From the NCBI RefSeq assembly GCF_002237645.1, contig NZ_MJUZ01000048.1, positions 1-64,000 of the forward strand: a stretch of DNA of 64,000 bases, given 5' to 3'. Below, piece after piece: positions 1 through 9,508 of this stretch (within the stretch, counting starts at the first letter, position 1; each line of letters opens with the position of its first letter). The position numbers and the translations under genes are program-made. The notes under the pieces are model-generated. The model did not search any database and was not told the DNA's origin. It was given only the letters and a program-made list of their open reading frames with translations. Origin of the DNA: Desulfovibrio sp. MES5. Its GTDB lineage: Bacteria > Desulfobacterota > Desulfovibrionia > Desulfovibrionales > Desulfovibrionaceae.

Positions 1-67
1 GCAGGTGGGGTTCCAGGAGAGCCCAAGCTTCATCGGATAAGTCGTGTCGCCGCTGTACGTTTTTCAT
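1..67 (-). CDS. Transposase, N-terminal fragment (cut by window edge)
   Basis: Only 22 codons are visible, starting at an ATG at 67 with a good ribosome site (GGAGGG) about seven bases upstream. The peptide begins MKNVQRRHDLSDEAWALL and continues to the edge. This resembles the N-terminus of IS5-family (DUF4096-type) transposases, where a short basic stretch is followed by 'LSDxxWxxLEPxLP'. The catalytic DDE residues lie outside the window, so whether the gene is intact cannot be judged. Confidence 0.55.
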   Translation of the reverse strand, partial: MKNVQRRHDLSDEAWALLEPHL

Positions 68-125
68 GAAAGCACCCTCCGCATATGGTGCTCTCTTATA
101 ACCAAAAACTCGTGTAGACACAACC
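1..125 (-). mobile_element. Edge of an IS5-family-like insertion sequence
   Basis: The left edge of the window holds the 5' end of a transposase gene reading leftwards, followed by about 60 bases of non-coding sequence that would be the terminal part of the element. The outer boundary and terminal inverted repeat cannot be fixed because the other end is outside the window; I place it at about 100-130. The element lies about 100 bases downstream of rsmB. Confidence 0.5.
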
Positions 126-130
126 TAGGG

Positions 131-185
131 AATGGGGGCGTGGGAGAGGCGCCCCTTATCAAAAGAATCCCTCCCCCGCAAAGCG
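131..185. repeat. Hairpin/G-rich 3' repeat, copy A1 (degenerate)
   Basis: This copy has a G-rich tract, then GGGAG, a CCCCTT...AAAAG centre, and CCCTCCCCCGCAAAGC. It matches copies A2-A6 of a dispersed family seen at the 3' ends of minus-strand genes in this window. It lies about 40 bases beyond the stop of rsmB. The left arm has diverged and pairs less well than in A4 and A5. Confidence 0.55.
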
Positions 186-223
186 CAGCAACCTGACCTT
201 ACGTAAGCGTCATGCGACCAAAA

Positions 224-1912
224 TCAGCCCTCATTACGCAATACCGCACCATACATGCCTTCCAGCCAGGCATGCTCATGGCTTGTCTGCCACTGCCGTA
301 CCATACGTAAATTCTTGTGCGATTTCAGCAACCAGGCCACTGCCTGTTCATTTTCGGCAGGATTAAGCGTGCATGTGATGTAGGCAAGCTCACTGCCCGG
401 TTGCAAATAACCCGCAAGGGTAGCGAGCATGGCCCGCTGCAGCCCTTCAAGTTCAGCAAGATGTTGCGGTTCACGACGGCGTATGTCTGGTCTGCGTGCC
501 AGAACCCCCAGGCCGGAACAGGGCGCGTCAACGAGAATATGCCCTGGCCATGCACGCAGAGGAGGCCGGGCGGCATCAGCCAAACAGATGGCGGGAAGCG
601 GCAGATTCAGAGCAGCGCACTGCCCTGGCAGGCCACGCAACCGTACGGCTGAGCGGTCCGTACACAACCCCACCGGCACTCCCCATTCCATCAGGGCCAT
701 GCTCTTTCCGCCATACCCGGCGCAGGCGTCCCACACGGGTTCGCGCCAGCTGTCAAGGCCAAGCTCAAGCAGTGCTGTTTGCGATCCTGCTGATTGCCAG
801 CTCAGAGCGCCAAGGGCCTGCCAATGGCGCAAATCGTGGCCAAGAACAGCGCGGGGCATTTGTCCTGGCGCAAAGGCCAGCCCCCAACGCCCTATCCTGA
901 CGGGAACGGACTTGTCTACAACAGGCCCATGCGTAGAAGACGCGCCGAAATGAGACAATGTTACATCTGTATTTACAGCATGTTGCGGTGAAATCTGGGA
1001 CGGCTCCAAAGCACTTTGCGGCTGAAAAGCGCCATGAAGAAGCACATCAGAGGGAAAAGGCTGCGTGGCAACTGGCAGAGAGTGGCTATGTATGGTTGCA
1101 GGCTCTTCCCCTGCAGCCAAAGCCGCATACAGTGCATCCGCGCCGGGATGTCCGGGATTAACCCGCAATGCGGAGTACGGCCTTGCAAAGGCACGCCGCA
1201 TGAGCCCCAACGCGGCTTCTTCCCCGTAGGCGTCACGCCACAAGCTGCCTATCCACAAAGGTACGGAATAAAAAATACATTGGGCGAAAAAACCGTCGTT
1301 ATTCGCGCTGTGCCCCAGGGCGTTTTTGCCTTTGGGCTTTGCGTGATAAAACGCTGATTCCAGAGGTTCCTGCCCCATTCGCTGCAAAGAGCGCAATGCG
1401 CCATTGGCTACACGGGCAAGACCCTGACCAAAAAGACGGCGTACCTGATCCACGGCCTCATGAATAACCGCGTGTGCGGGCACCTTGTCCTGAAACAGCA
1501 GGCCGTACACGGCAAGAGCCAGCACTGTGAGCATGGCGGGCGGCAGCCCCTGGGGCTTGGACAGCACGGACGACAAAATGAAGCGCAGTCGAATTTCCGT
1601 GCGCAGACAGCCATACACGAGTTCCGTGCAGAGCGCCTTGTCCTGCCCTGACAGACCCACGCCGGACGAGGCTCCACTTGAAGCCGCAACAGTTGTATTG
1701 CTAGATGCGCTGGCGGAGACCTTAGCCGCGCCAGCCTGTGCGCCTTCCCGACGCACGCCCTGCTGACGGGCCTCAGGCGCATCAAGCACACAAGCAAGAG
1801 CCTGCTGCGCGCTCATGCCCTGATCCACCAGCAGCAGAGCCCGCAATGCCGCCGTGCGGCCATTGAGCGGCAAACCGCGCAACTGCAGGCCCGGTTTATT
1901 CGCCTTGCTCAT
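224..1912 (-). CDS. rsmB: 16S rRNA m5C methyltransferase RsmB/Sun family
   Basis: A SAM-dependent RNA cytosine-5 methyltransferase of the RsmB/NOP2 family, expected to act on 16S rRNA. The N-terminal NusB-like region (about 20-190) is interrupted near residues 55-90 by a Ser/Ala-rich insert. The Rossmann methyltransferase domain lies in the C-terminal third. It shows a SAM motif DACAGYGGKS at about 395 (the family usually has P in place of Y), DAPCSG at about 462, and the catalytic Cys in YITCT at about 514. At 562 residues it is over 100 longer than typical RsmB, because of this insert and a second low-complexity stretch at about 280-340. Its start overlaps the end of the DUF116 gene by 17 bases, so the two are probably co-transcribed. 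The substrate base is inferred from family. Confidence 0.85.
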   Translation of the reverse strand: MSKANKPGLQLRGLPLNGRTAALRALLLVDQGMSAQQALACVLDAPEARQQGVRREGAQAGAAKVSASASSNTTVAASSGASSGVGLSGQDKALCTELVYGCLRTEIRLRFILSSVLSKPQGLPPAMLTVLALAVYGLLFQDKVPAHAVIHEAVDQVRRLFGQGLARVANGALRSLQRMGQEPLESAFYHAKPKGKNALGHSANNDGFFAQCIFYSVPLWIGSLWRDAYGEEAALGLMRRAFARPYSALRVNPGHPGADALYAALAAGEEPATIHSHSLPVATQPFPSDVLLHGAFQPQSALEPSQISPQHAVNTDVTLSHFGASSTHGPVVDKSVPVRIGRWGLAFAPGQMPRAVLGHDLRHWQALGALSWQSAGSQTALLELGLDSWREPVWDACAGYGGKSMALMEWGVPVGLCTDRSAVRLRGLPGQCAALNLPLPAICLADAARPPLRAWPGHILVDAPCSGLGVLARRPDIRRREPQHLAELEGLQRAMLATLAGYLQPGSELAYITCTLNPAENEQAVAWLLKSHKNLRMVRQWQTSHEHAWLEGMYGAVLRNEG

Positions 1913-2780
1913 GCCCTGCCCTCCCCTTCATTGCATCGTGAACCGGCAACTTTTTTTCCAGCAAAGGTTGCGGAGTCAGGTTGTCGCTGAGCCCGAGAAA
2001 GAGGCGGACGACATCCTCAAGCGCCTCCATTGGCACAAGGGTATCAAGGCACGGTCCCTTGGGGCGGCTGTTGAGCACGCCAAAGACAGGCAGCGGATAG
2101 CTGTCCTGTATGCCGGAAGTAAGGTCGCGTTCACAGGCCACAGCAATGATGCAACTGGGCCGGGTCTGCACCACAATACGCCGCGCTATGGTCCCGCCTG
2201 TGGCAATGGCGAATCTGATGCCGTACTTGTCCCGCAGGTCGAGCAGCGCCCCGACCGGGCACCCGCCGCAGCGGAGGCACAGATCAGCATTATGAACCAG
2301 CCTGTGAGGACAGGTGGAACGCTGCACACAGTGCGGCAAAAGCAGCAGCAGCTTGTGCGGCTCCACAGGTTTGCGGCGCGAAAGCACAAGTTCGTTGTTC
2401 ACCTTGATGAAACTGCGCCGCACCCTGCCCCTGTCAATGCCCACAAACTTGGCCAGCAACTCCATAAGGGGGAAAAACAGGCGTATGGTCACATGGCGCA
2501 CGCTGCCCGCGCCGGGCAGAGCCTTGCCGGTATAGATATGAAACACCAGCATCAGGCAGAGCCACATAAGCGCAGTAATGCACACGAGCCCCACAACAAC
2601 ACTCAGCCGCTCAAGCCAGACCACGCCGTTCAGGGCATCAGACCAGGGCAGGATAAGAAAAATCGCCAGGCCCAGACAAAGAACCACGCACGATGCCAGC
2701 ATGAGTCCGATAAAGGTTCGCTTGCGCGCGCCCCCATACTGATCTGGAGGGAGAGAAAAGGGAGATTTACGCAGTTTCAT
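1896..2780 (-). CDS. DUF116 family membrane protein with Cys cluster
   Basis: A 294-residue protein of the DUF116 family, whose function is not established. Two hydrophobic segments (about 25-47 and 60-83) anchor the N-terminus. The cytoplasmic part carries a cysteine pattern (PHCVQRSTCPH, then CLRCGGCP) around residues 160-190 that could bind a metal or iron-sulfur cluster, and further Cys residues near 220 and 250. The gene lies between fmt and rsmB and overlaps rsmB by 17 bases, in a block of translation and RNA-modification genes; this position is typical of Desulfovibrio. No catalytic role can be assigned. Confidence 0.8.
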   Translation of the reverse strand: MKLRKSPFSLPPDQYGGARKRTFIGLMLASCVVLCLGLAIFLILPWSDALNGVVWLERLSVVVGLVCITALMWLCLMLVFHIYTGKALPGAGSVRHVTIRLFFPLMELLAKFVGIDRGRVRRSFIKVNNELVLSRRKPVEPHKLLLLLPHCVQRSTCPHRLVHNADLCLRCGGCPVGALLDLRDKYGIRFAIATGGTIARRIVVQTRPSCIIAVACERDLTSGIQDSYPLPVFGVLNSRPKGPCLDTLVPMEALEDVVRLFLGLSDNLTPQPLLEKKLPVHDAMKGRAGHEQGE

Positions 2781-3285
2781 GAAGCCTCATGCGGTCAGGC
2801 CCAACGGCAAGAATGAAAAAAATATCCTGATCTTAGGAAAAAAAGACGTATGCCGGATTTTACGCCTCAGGCGGCTTCTGCGCAACAAAGGGCTCTGCCC
2901 TATCCCGTACACAAAAAAGGAAAAAAACAGGCCCAAAATGGCCGCCAGCAGAGCAGGTTGCACAGCTCTTGGTGTGCGCTCAGCGGTTCAAGAGCGTACC
3001 AGCGGAAGAGGTCAGCCTAAAATATTTGTCCGGAGGGTGCGCCCAAAAAAATCGTGTACGATCGGCAGCGCCCGCAACTGTCGAAGCAAAAAAACTTCGG
3101 AACAGTAAAAACCATGAAGCACCCCGAGGCTGCCCAGGCACAGCCCGGAGGCTGTTCAGACGCTGCGCCAAAGGCGTCACCCAAAGCCGTTGCCTGCCTA
3201 CTCACGCCGTGGCCGCAACGGACGCCTCAAGCTTAAGCCTGCGCATCACCATACACAAAGAGGCACGCACCGGCTGCAAAAACAA
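2781..3285. other. Intergenic region, no gene recognised
   Basis: About 500 bases between DUF116 and fmt. Open frames exist on both strands, but none has a convincing ribosome site or protein-like composition. The promoter for DUF116-rsmB should be here, yet no clear -35/-10 pair was found. No tRNA, riboswitch or terminator was recognised apart from repeat A2 at the fmt end. Confidence 0.5.
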
Positions 3286-3330
3286 GAAAGAGGGACCCTT
3301 TAAAAAAGTATCCCTCACCACAAAAATTCC
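3286..3330. repeat. Hairpin 3' repeat, copy A2
   Basis: This copy has GAGGGACCCTTT, a short A-rich centre, and TATCCCTCACCACAAA. It belongs to the same family as A1 and A3-A6 and lies 16 bases beyond the fmt stop codon. The G-rich flank found in A4-A6 is absent. Confidence 0.6.
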
Positions 3331-3345
3331 AGGGCAAGCTGTGCC

Positions 3346-4359
3346 CTATGCTGGCTCTTCAGGTTGTCGGGCATGCCCGCAAAATCCTTCAGGCAGATTC
3401 TTGAGGCTGCCGTTGAGCAGATCGCGCACGGGCATGTCCTTGCGACCCTCGGGCCGCACCATGCCGAACATATACCAGCGGTCAGCGCAGGCAACGCCAA
3501 GCCCCTGGCTGTCACGACGCAATGTGCCAGTTTCTTCGCCCGCCGTGGCCTCGCCCACTGTTCCAGGTGAAACAATCAGCGGCAGAAGCTGGGCGGCAAA
3601 ATTATTGGCCGCATCAAGATGCAGCACGGTGCGCGCGCCGGGCTTGGGCGTAACGCCGCGAATCTGCGCATGAATCTGCGCCGCCGTACGCGTCCAGTCC
3701 ACAAAACCGTCACGTTTGGCAATCTTGGCAGCGTGGGTGGCAAGGCTTTCATCCTGCTCAACAGCTTCGGCCCGGCCCTCAAGCATGTCATCCAGCACCT
3801 TTACCAGCAGATCAGCGCCCATTTCGGCCAGGGCGTCGTGCAGCGTGCCGGAGGTATGCTCGCCAATGAGCATATCGCTCATGGCGTAAACAGGCCCCGC
3901 ATCAAGTTTGCTGCCTATGCGCATAATGGATATACCAGCGCGGGATTCCGGCTGCCAGCCTTCCATAACTGCCCGCTGGATGGGCGCCGCGCCGCGAAGC
4001 CCGGGCAGCACGGAGGCGTGAACGTTGACAGGGGCAAGCCGGGGCATGGCCAACACGGCGTCAGGCAAAATCAGGCCATAGGCAGCCACGGCCAGCACAT
4101 CGGGCTTGAGGGCCGCAAGCTCGGCCTGCGCCACAGCGCCCTTGAGGCTGGCTGGCTGGTACACGGGAATGCCCAGTTCCAGCGCCAGTTTTTTTACAGA
4201 CGACATGGCAAGCTTGTGGCCGCGCCCTGCTGGACGGTCAGGCTGCGTATACACAGCCACAATGTGGGCACGCGGCCAAGCCGCCAGCTTTTTCAAGCTG
4301 GCGGCCGCAAAATCCGGCGTACCCATAAAGACTATTCGGCAGTCTTTTTCTTGAGCCAT
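3346..4359 (-). CDS. fmt: Methionyl-tRNA formyltransferase
   Basis: Transfers a formyl group from 10-formyl-THF to initiator Met-tRNA. The 337-residue protein starts with the formyltransferase Rossmann fold (RIVFMGTPDFA, residues 8-18). It carries the catalytic-region signature NVHASVLPGLRGAAPIQ with the following LDAGP, and a C-terminal OB-like tRNA-binding domain. The chosen ATG at 4359 overlaps the end of def by 28 bases; a later start would remove the first beta strand. The def-fmt pair is a widespread operon that couples formylation with deformylation. Confidence 0.95.
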   Translation of the reverse strand: MAQEKDCRIVFMGTPDFAAASLKKLAAWPRAHIVAVYTQPDRPAGRGHKLAMSSVKKLALELGIPVYQPASLKGAVAQAELAALKPDVLAVAAYGLILPDAVLAMPRLAPVNVHASVLPGLRGAAPIQRAVMEGWQPESRAGISIMRIGSKLDAGPVYAMSDMLIGEHTSGTLHDALAEMGADLLVKVLDDMLEGRAEAVEQDESLATHAAKIAKRDGFVDWTRTAAQIHAQIRGVTPKPGARTVLHLDAANNFAAQLLPLIVSPGTVGEATAGEETGTLRRDSQGLGVACADRWYMFGMVRPEGRKDMPVRDLLNGSLKNLPEGFCGHARQPEEPA

Positions 4360-4850
4360 TTTTTTACCTTGCTGTCATACAGGCTGCGGCGCAGGCGGCT
4401 GATCCTGTCAATAAACAGAATGCCGTCCAGGTGGTCAAACTCGTGCTGCATGACAATGGCAGGAAACTCTTCAAGATCTTCCTCAATAACATTGCCGTCC
4501 AGGTCTCGCGCGCTCAGATGCACCTTGCTCATGCGCTTTACGTCTGCCCGGTAATTCATGGGCACGGAAAGGCAGCCCTCCTGCTCGCTCACCACTTCCT
4601 CGCCGGAAAGCGTCAGCACGGGATTGATAAGCACCCTGGGGTTTCTCTCGTCCTTCTGCACGGAAGGATCCATCACAAGCATGCGAATATTGCGGCCCAC
4701 CTGTGGAGCGGCAAGGCCCACACCGGGCGCTTCATACATGGTTTCGAGCATGTCTGCGGCCAGCTGGCGGATTTCATCCGTCACCTCGCCCACAGGCTCG
4801 CACACCTCTTTGAGGCGCGGGTCAGGATAGGTAACAATATCAAGAATCAT
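4332..4850 (-). CDS. def: Peptide deformylase
   Basis: A metal-dependent hydrolase that removes the N-formyl group from nascent proteins. All three motifs are present in the 172-residue product: GVGLAAPQ (about 46-53), EGCLSVP (about 90-96, metal-ligand Cys) and HEFDHLDG (about 135-142, HExxH variant with catalytic Glu). The frame is open further upstream to 5009, but MILDIVTYPDP at 4850 is the conserved family N-terminus and has AAGGAAG just before it. It overlaps fmt by 28 bases. Confidence 0.95.
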   Translation of the reverse strand: MILDIVTYPDPRLKEVCEPVGEVTDEIRQLAADMLETMYEAPGVGLAAPQVGRNIRMLVMDPSVQKDERNPRVLINPVLTLSGEEVVSEQEGCLSVPMNYRADVKRMSKVHLSARDLDGNVIEEDLEEFPAIVMQHEFDHLDGILFIDRISRLRRSLYDSKVKKWLKKKTAE

Positions 4851-4893
4851 ATTTCTTCCTTGAGCCCCGGCGGAGGGCCGGGGCAGGCGTTCA

Positions 4894-6786
4894 TTATTCC
4901 GCCTTTGCCTCTTGGCCGGGTTTACCGGTCTTGCCATTTTCGCCTGGCTGTTCACGCAGACGCAGACCCAGTTCACGCAGCTGCTTGGCTGCCACGGGCG
5001 CGGGAGCATCCGTCATGAGGCAGGTGGCCTTTTGCGTTTTGGGGAAGGCGATTACGTCGCGGATGCTGCTTGCGCCAGCTAACAACATGATAAGGCGGTC
5101 GAGACCGAAGGCAAGGCCGCCGTGCGGCGGAGCGCCCTGCTCCAGCGCCTGAATGAGGAAGCCGAACTGGCTTTCGGCCTGCTCGGGCGTAAAGCCAAGG
5201 GCTTCAAACATGCGGCGCTGCACTTCGCCCGAATGGATGCGGATGGAGCCGCCGCCCACTTCGCTGCCGTTGAGCACCATGTCATAGGCGCGGGCGCGGG
5301 CCTTGGCCGGATCAGTGGTCATCAGTTCCATATGACCGGGAGCCGGAGCCGTGAAGGGATGGTGGCAGGCAACATAACGCTTTTCTTCATCATTGTATTC
5401 AAACAGGGGAAAATCCGTAACCCAGAGAAAATTGAAGCTGTCTTCGGGGATAAGCTTGAGGTGCTGCGCCAGATGCACGCGCAGGTTGCCCAGCGCCGCA
5501 TTGACCATGCCGGGTTCGCCCGCCTGGAAGAACACGATATCGCCCACCTTGAGGTCCAGAGCTTCGGCAATGCCCTTGCGTTCCTCGTCAGAAAGGAACT
5601 TGGCGATGGGCGACTGCCACTCGTCGGCCTTGATCTTGATCCAGGCCAGACCCTGAGCGCCGTAGATTTTCACAAATTCGGTAAAGGCGTCGATTTCCTT
5701 GCGGGTCATGCCTTCGCCGCCGGGAACCTTCATACCCTTGACCAGGGGCGCGGTGGCAAAAAGCTTGAAGCCGGAACCGCGCACAATGTCGGTAATGTTG
5801 ACGAGTTCAAGTCCAAAGCGGGTATCGGGCTTGTCCACGCCATAGCGGGCCATGGCCTCGTCCCAGGGCATGCGGGGGAAGGGCAGCGCAATGTCCCTGC
5901 CCATGACGTCCTTGAACACGCGGGCCATAAGCCCTTCGGCCATTCCCATGACCGTTTCCTCGTCCGCAAAGCTCATTTCGATGTCCACCTGGGTGAACTC
6001 GGGCTGGCGGTCGGCGCGCAGGTCTTCGTCGCGGAAGCAGCGCACAATCTGGAAATAACGGTCCATACCGGCCACCATGAGCAGCTGCTTGAACAGCTGC
6101 GGCGACTGCGGCAGGGCGTAGAATTCGCCGGAATTCAGGCGGCTGGGCACCAGAAAGTCACGCGCCCCTTCAGGCGTGGACTTGGTGAGGATGGGGGTTT
6201 CCACCTCCACAAAGCTGTTGTCGTCCAGATAGCGGCGCACGCACTGGGCCACCTTGTGGCGCAGGCGAAGATTGGCCTGCATGCGCGGGCGGCGCAGGTC
6301 AAGGTACCGCCAGGTCAGACGCAGGTTTTCACCGGCGTCGCAGCGGTCTTCAATGGCGAAGGGGGGGGTCTTGGAGGTGTTGAGCAGCTTCCATTCGGTG
6401 GCCACCACTTCGATCTGACCCGTAACCATATTGGGGTTGATCATGCCCTCGGGGCGCGGGCGCACCTTGCCCTTGATGGCGAGCACATACTCAGAACGCA
6501 GAATGTGCGCGTTTTCGTGCGCCTTGGGGGCCGCGTCAGGGCTGAACACAACCTGGGTAAGGCCCATGCGGTCGCGAAGATCCACAAAGATAAGACCGCC
6601 ATGGTCGCGCCGGTACTGTACCCAGCCCATGATGCAGACATCCTGCCCGTCATTGGCAAGGGTCAGTTCACCGCAATTGTGGGTGCGATGCCACTGGCCA
6701 AGGTCAGCGATGTACTTCTGATGCTCCTGCTGCACGTCCTGGCCCTGCGCGGGCGTCTGTTCCGCCATCTGGCTTTCTTGAGTCAT
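4894..6786 (-). CDS. aspS: Aspartyl-tRNA synthetase, bacterial type
   Basis: A class II aminoacyl-tRNA synthetase of 630 residues. It has an N-terminal anticodon-binding OB fold (about 35-140), motif 2 ([17 protein letters not shown], about 245), the bacterial GAD insertion (about 320-440), and the motif 3 region [11 protein letters not shown] near 560. A short Gln/Glu-rich leader of about 30 residues precedes the usual start. The ATG at 6786 is one base after the hisS stop, so the two synthetases are translated as a pair. The ribosome site is weak, which fits translational coupling. Whether it is discriminating or charges tRNA-Asn as well cannot be told from sequence alone. Confidence 0.93.
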   Translation of the reverse strand: MTQESQMAEQTPAQGQDVQQEHQKYIADLGQWHRTHNCGELTLANDGQDVCIMGWVQYRRDHGGLIFVDLRDRMGLTQVVFSPDAAPKAHENAHILRSEYVLAIKGKVRPRPEGMINPNMVTGQIEVVATEWKLLNTSKTPPFAIEDRCDAGENLRLTWRYLDLRRPRMQANLRLRHKVAQCVRRYLDDNSFVEVETPILTKSTPEGARDFLVPSRLNSGEFYALPQSPQLFKQLLMVAGMDRYFQIVRCFRDEDLRADRQPEFTQVDIEMSFADEETVMGMAEGLMARVFKDVMGRDIALPFPRMPWDEAMARYGVDKPDTRFGLELVNITDIVRGSGFKLFATAPLVKGMKVPGGEGMTRKEIDAFTEFVKIYGAQGLAWIKIKADEWQSPIAKFLSDEERKGIAEALDLKVGDIVFFQAGEPGMVNAALGNLRVHLAQHLKLIPEDSFNFLWVTDFPLFEYNDEEKRYVACHHPFTAPAPGHMELMTTDPAKARARAYDMVLNGSEVGGGSIRIHSGEVQRRMFEALGFTPEQAESQFGFLIQALEQGAPPHGGLAFGLDRLIMLLAGASSIRDVIAFPKTQKATCLMTDAPAPVAAKQLRELGLRLREQPGENGKTGKPGQEAKAE

Positions 6787-6787
6787 G

Positions 6788-8038
6788 TTAGTTGGTTCCC
6801 GTTTGCAAAAAGTGTAGTGCTTCAGACTGCGGAACGGCTGTCTGCTCTCCGCTTTCCAGATTTTTTATGACCACTGTGTGCTGGGCCGCTTCATCCGGCC
6901 CCATAATAAGGCAGTAGCGCGCGCCGGACTTGCCAGCCTGGCGCATGAGGCTTTTAAAGCCGCCTTCGCTGAAATTCATTTCGCCCCTGAGGCCAGCGCT
7001 TCGCAGATTCTGGGCCAGGGCGTAGCCCTGCGTTCTGCTTTGGGCATCCATGGCCACAAGATAGAAGTCCGCAGGATTTGCCGCGCCTGCGCCCATCATG
7101 AGGGCCAGACGTTCCATACCCGCAGCAAAGCCCACGCCTGGGGCGTCAGGGCCGCCAAGGCTCTTTACAAGACCGTCATAACGGCCGCCGCCGGCAACGG
7201 CAGCCTGCGCGCCAATGCTGCCGCTTACCACCTCAAAGGTGGTACGGCAATAGTAGTCCAGCCCGCGCACCAGCCTGTGATCAAGCTCATAGGCCAGCTT
7301 TTCCGCGTCGAGCAGACCCATCACCGTGTCAAAGTGGGCGCGACAATCCGGGCAGTTATAGTCGAGCAGCTTGGGGGCCGCGTCGGTGATGGCGCGGCAG
7401 CCGGGCTGCTTGCAGTCCAGCACGCGCAGGGGATTGGTATTCACCCTGCGGGCGCAGTCCGGGCAAAGGGCGGCGCTGTCCACGGTTTGCAGGTAGGCCA
7501 GCAGGGCCTCCTTGAACCTGGGGCGGCACTCGGAGCAGCCGAGGGAGTTTACCTTGAGGGTCAGGTCAGCAAGGCCCAGGGCGTCCAGAAAGCGCAGCAG
7601 CATGCTGATAAGGTCGGCATCGGCATAGGGGCTGTGCGAACCGAGGCATTCGCAGTTGATCTGGTGGAACTGCCGCATGCGGCCCTTTTGCGGGCGCTCA
7701 TAGCGGAACATGGGCCCGGTGGTGAAGAGGCGGCTTACCGCTTCCCTGTTGGCGAGGCCGCTTTCAATATAGGCGCGCATGACGCCCGCCGTGGCCTCGG
7801 GCCGCAGGGTCAGCGACCGGCCCTTGCGGTCGGGAAAGGTATACATTTCTTTTTGCACCACATCGGTTTCCTCACCAATGGAGCGCTGAAAAAGCTCGGT
7901 AAATTCCACAATGGGCGTGCGCAATTCCACAAAACCATAACGGCTGAAAATATCCCGCGACGTATTCTCGATGCGGGTAAAAACTTCGCTGTCCGGCGGA
8001 AACATGTCCGCGAAACCCTTGATGCGTGCAATGCTCAT
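6788..8038 (-). CDS. hisS: Histidyl-tRNA synthetase
   Basis: A class II synthetase of 416 residues. Recognisable motifs are [13 protein letters not shown] (motif 1 region), [16 protein letters not shown] (motif 2) and the histidine-specific RGLDYY. The C-terminal anticodon-binding domain follows. The frame stays open upstream to 8218, but the family N-terminus [14 protein letters not shown] begins at 8038 with GAGGAAG eight bases upstream, so that start is used. Four Cys-pair motifs around residues 175-230 (CSEC, CPDC, CKQPGC, CPDC) suggest a zinc-binding insert. Confidence 0.93.
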   Translation of the reverse strand: MSIARIKGFADMFPPDSEVFTRIENTSRDIFSRYGFVELRTPIVEFTELFQRSIGEETDVVQKEMYTFPDRKGRSLTLRPEATAGVMRAYIESGLANREAVSRLFTTGPMFRYERPQKGRMRQFHQINCECLGSHSPYADADLISMLLRFLDALGLADLTLKVNSLGCSECRPRFKEALLAYLQTVDSAALCPDCARRVNTNPLRVLDCKQPGCRAITDAAPKLLDYNCPDCRAHFDTVMGLLDAEKLAYELDHRLVRGLDYYCRTTFEVVSGSIGAQAAVAGGGRYDGLVKSLGGPDAPGVGFAAGMERLALMMGAGAANPADFYLVAMDAQSRTQGYALAQNLRSAGLRGEMNFSEGGFKSLMRQAGKSGARYCLIMGPDEAAQHTVVIKNLESGEQTAVPQSEALHFLQTGTN

Positions 8039-8099
8039 GTCTTCCTCAGATGTACCCGGTGCCGGGCGCTTATTCGGCCTCCTGGCCGGGGGCCAGAAA

Positions 8100-9503
8100 T
8101 TAGCGTGAACCGCAGGAGCCTTCAAGCTTAAACTTGCCGCCGCAGTCCTCACAGGGCACGGGGTAGTTTCCTGTAAAGCAGGCCATGCAGTAATTCTGCG
8201 GCTGCGCAACGGAACCAAGCAGTCCCTCTATGCTGAGATAATGCAGTGAATCCACATCCAGCTTGCGCGTTATTTCCGCCAGATTGTGCTGGGCCGCGAT
8301 AAGCTCGCCCCGCGAAGAAAAATCAATGCCGTAATAGCAGGGCGAGACGACCGGCGGCGACGAAATGCGGATGTGCACTTCCTTGGCCCCAAGCTCACGC
8401 AGCTTTTTGACGCGGGTCATCATGGTGGTGCCGCGCACGATGCTGTCGTCAATAATGCAGATGCGCTTGCCTTCGATCATCTCGCGCACGGGGTTGATCT
8501 TCACCCGCACGCCGAAGCTGCGCATGCTCTGCGAAGGCTGAATAAAGGTACGCCCCACGTAGTGGTTGCGTATCATGGCATGCTCGTACGGCAGGCCCGA
8601 ACACTGGGCGAAGCCCAGGGCGGGATAGATGCCGGAGTCAGGAAAGGGCATGACGAAGTCAACGTCCGGCGTGGATTCATTGGCCAGGTTGCAGCCCATT
8701 TTTTTGCGGCACAGGTAGACCTGCTCGTCAAACACGTAGGAGTCGGGCCGGGCGAAATACACCAGCTCGAAAATGCACTGGGCGGGCTTTTCGGGCATGG
8801 GCTGAATAAGGCTCTCGCTGCGCACGCTGTTGCCTTCAACCACCACCACTTCACCAGGAGCCACGGAGCGGACGTACTCCGCCTCCAGCAGGTCAAAGGC
8901 GCAGGTTTCGGACGCAAAGACCGGGCTCCCGTTCATGCGGCCAAAGGCCAGAGGATGAAAGCCGTGAGGATCGCGCACGGCCACCATAATGCCGTCCATC
9001 ATGACCAGCAGGCAGTACGCGCCGCGCACCCTGTAACAGGCCTCCTTGACGGCTCCCGGCAGGTCATTGTGGCGCAGGGCGCGCACCAGCAGATGCATGA
9101 ACACTTCCGTGTCATTGCTGGTGGAAAAAATGGCCCCCTCGTTTTCAAGGTCTTCGCGCAATTGCCCGGCATTGACCAGGTTGCCGTTATGGGCCAGCGC
9201 TATGGCCCTGCCCTTGTAGGTGGTCAGAAAGGGCTGGGCGTTACCGGCAGAAGAACTGCCCGTGGTGGAATAGCGCACATGGCCCACAGCGTTGCGGCCC
9301 GTGAGTTTTTGCAGATTGGCTTCGGTAAAAACGTCGGGCACAAGACCCATGCCCTTGTGCTCGTGCACGCCGTCTTTGTCAAAAGTGACTATACCCGCAC
9401 TTTCCTGCCCCCGGTGCTGCTGGGCGTAAAGTCCGAAGTAGGCCAGACGGGCAGCCTCGTCATGGTCATAAATGCCGAAAACACCGCATTCGTGCTTAAT
9501 CAT
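8100..9503 (-). CDS. purF: Amidophosphoribosyltransferase
   Basis: First committed step of purine synthesis: PRPP plus glutamine to 5-phosphoribosylamine. The 467-residue protein begins MIKHECGVFG, so five residues must be cleaved to expose the N-terminal nucleophile Cys6, as in the propeptide-bearing PurF class. The glutaminase domain (RGQESAG, about 31-37) is followed by the PRPP loop IIDDSIVRGTT (about 357). The late Cys residues, CMACFTGNYPVPC, fit the 4Fe-4S-containing type. It lies six bases before the TPR lipoprotein gene stop. Confidence 0.94.
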   Translation of the reverse strand: MIKHECGVFGIYDHDEAARLAYFGLYAQQHRGQESAGIVTFDKDGVHEHKGMGLVPDVFTEANLQKLTGRNAVGHVRYSTTGSSSAGNAQPFLTTYKGRAIALAHNGNLVNAGQLREDLENEGAIFSTSNDTEVFMHLLVRALRHNDLPGAVKEACYRVRGAYCLLVMMDGIMVAVRDPHGFHPLAFGRMNGSPVFASETCAFDLLEAEYVRSVAPGEVVVVEGNSVRSESLIQPMPEKPAQCIFELVYFARPDSYVFDEQVYLCRKKMGCNLANESTPDVDFVMPFPDSGIYPALGFAQCSGLPYEHAMIRNHYVGRTFIQPSQSMRSFGVRVKINPVREMIEGKRICIIDDSIVRGTTMMTRVKKLRELGAKEVHIRISSPPVVSPCYYGIDFSSRGELIAAQHNLAEITRKLDVDSLHYLSIEGLLGSVAQPQNYCMACFTGNYPVPCEDCGGKFKLEGSCGSR

Positions 9504-9508
9504 AAGCC

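Noticed and set aside
2779..3673. Open frames in the DUF116-fmt gap
   Set aside because: There is no ribosome site or family resemblance, and one frame runs far into fmt on the opposite strand.
5122..6870. 582-codon open frame on the + strand opposite aspS
   Set aside because: It is a shadow of a well-supported gene in GC-rich DNA. It lacks a ribosome site, and the translation has no family features.
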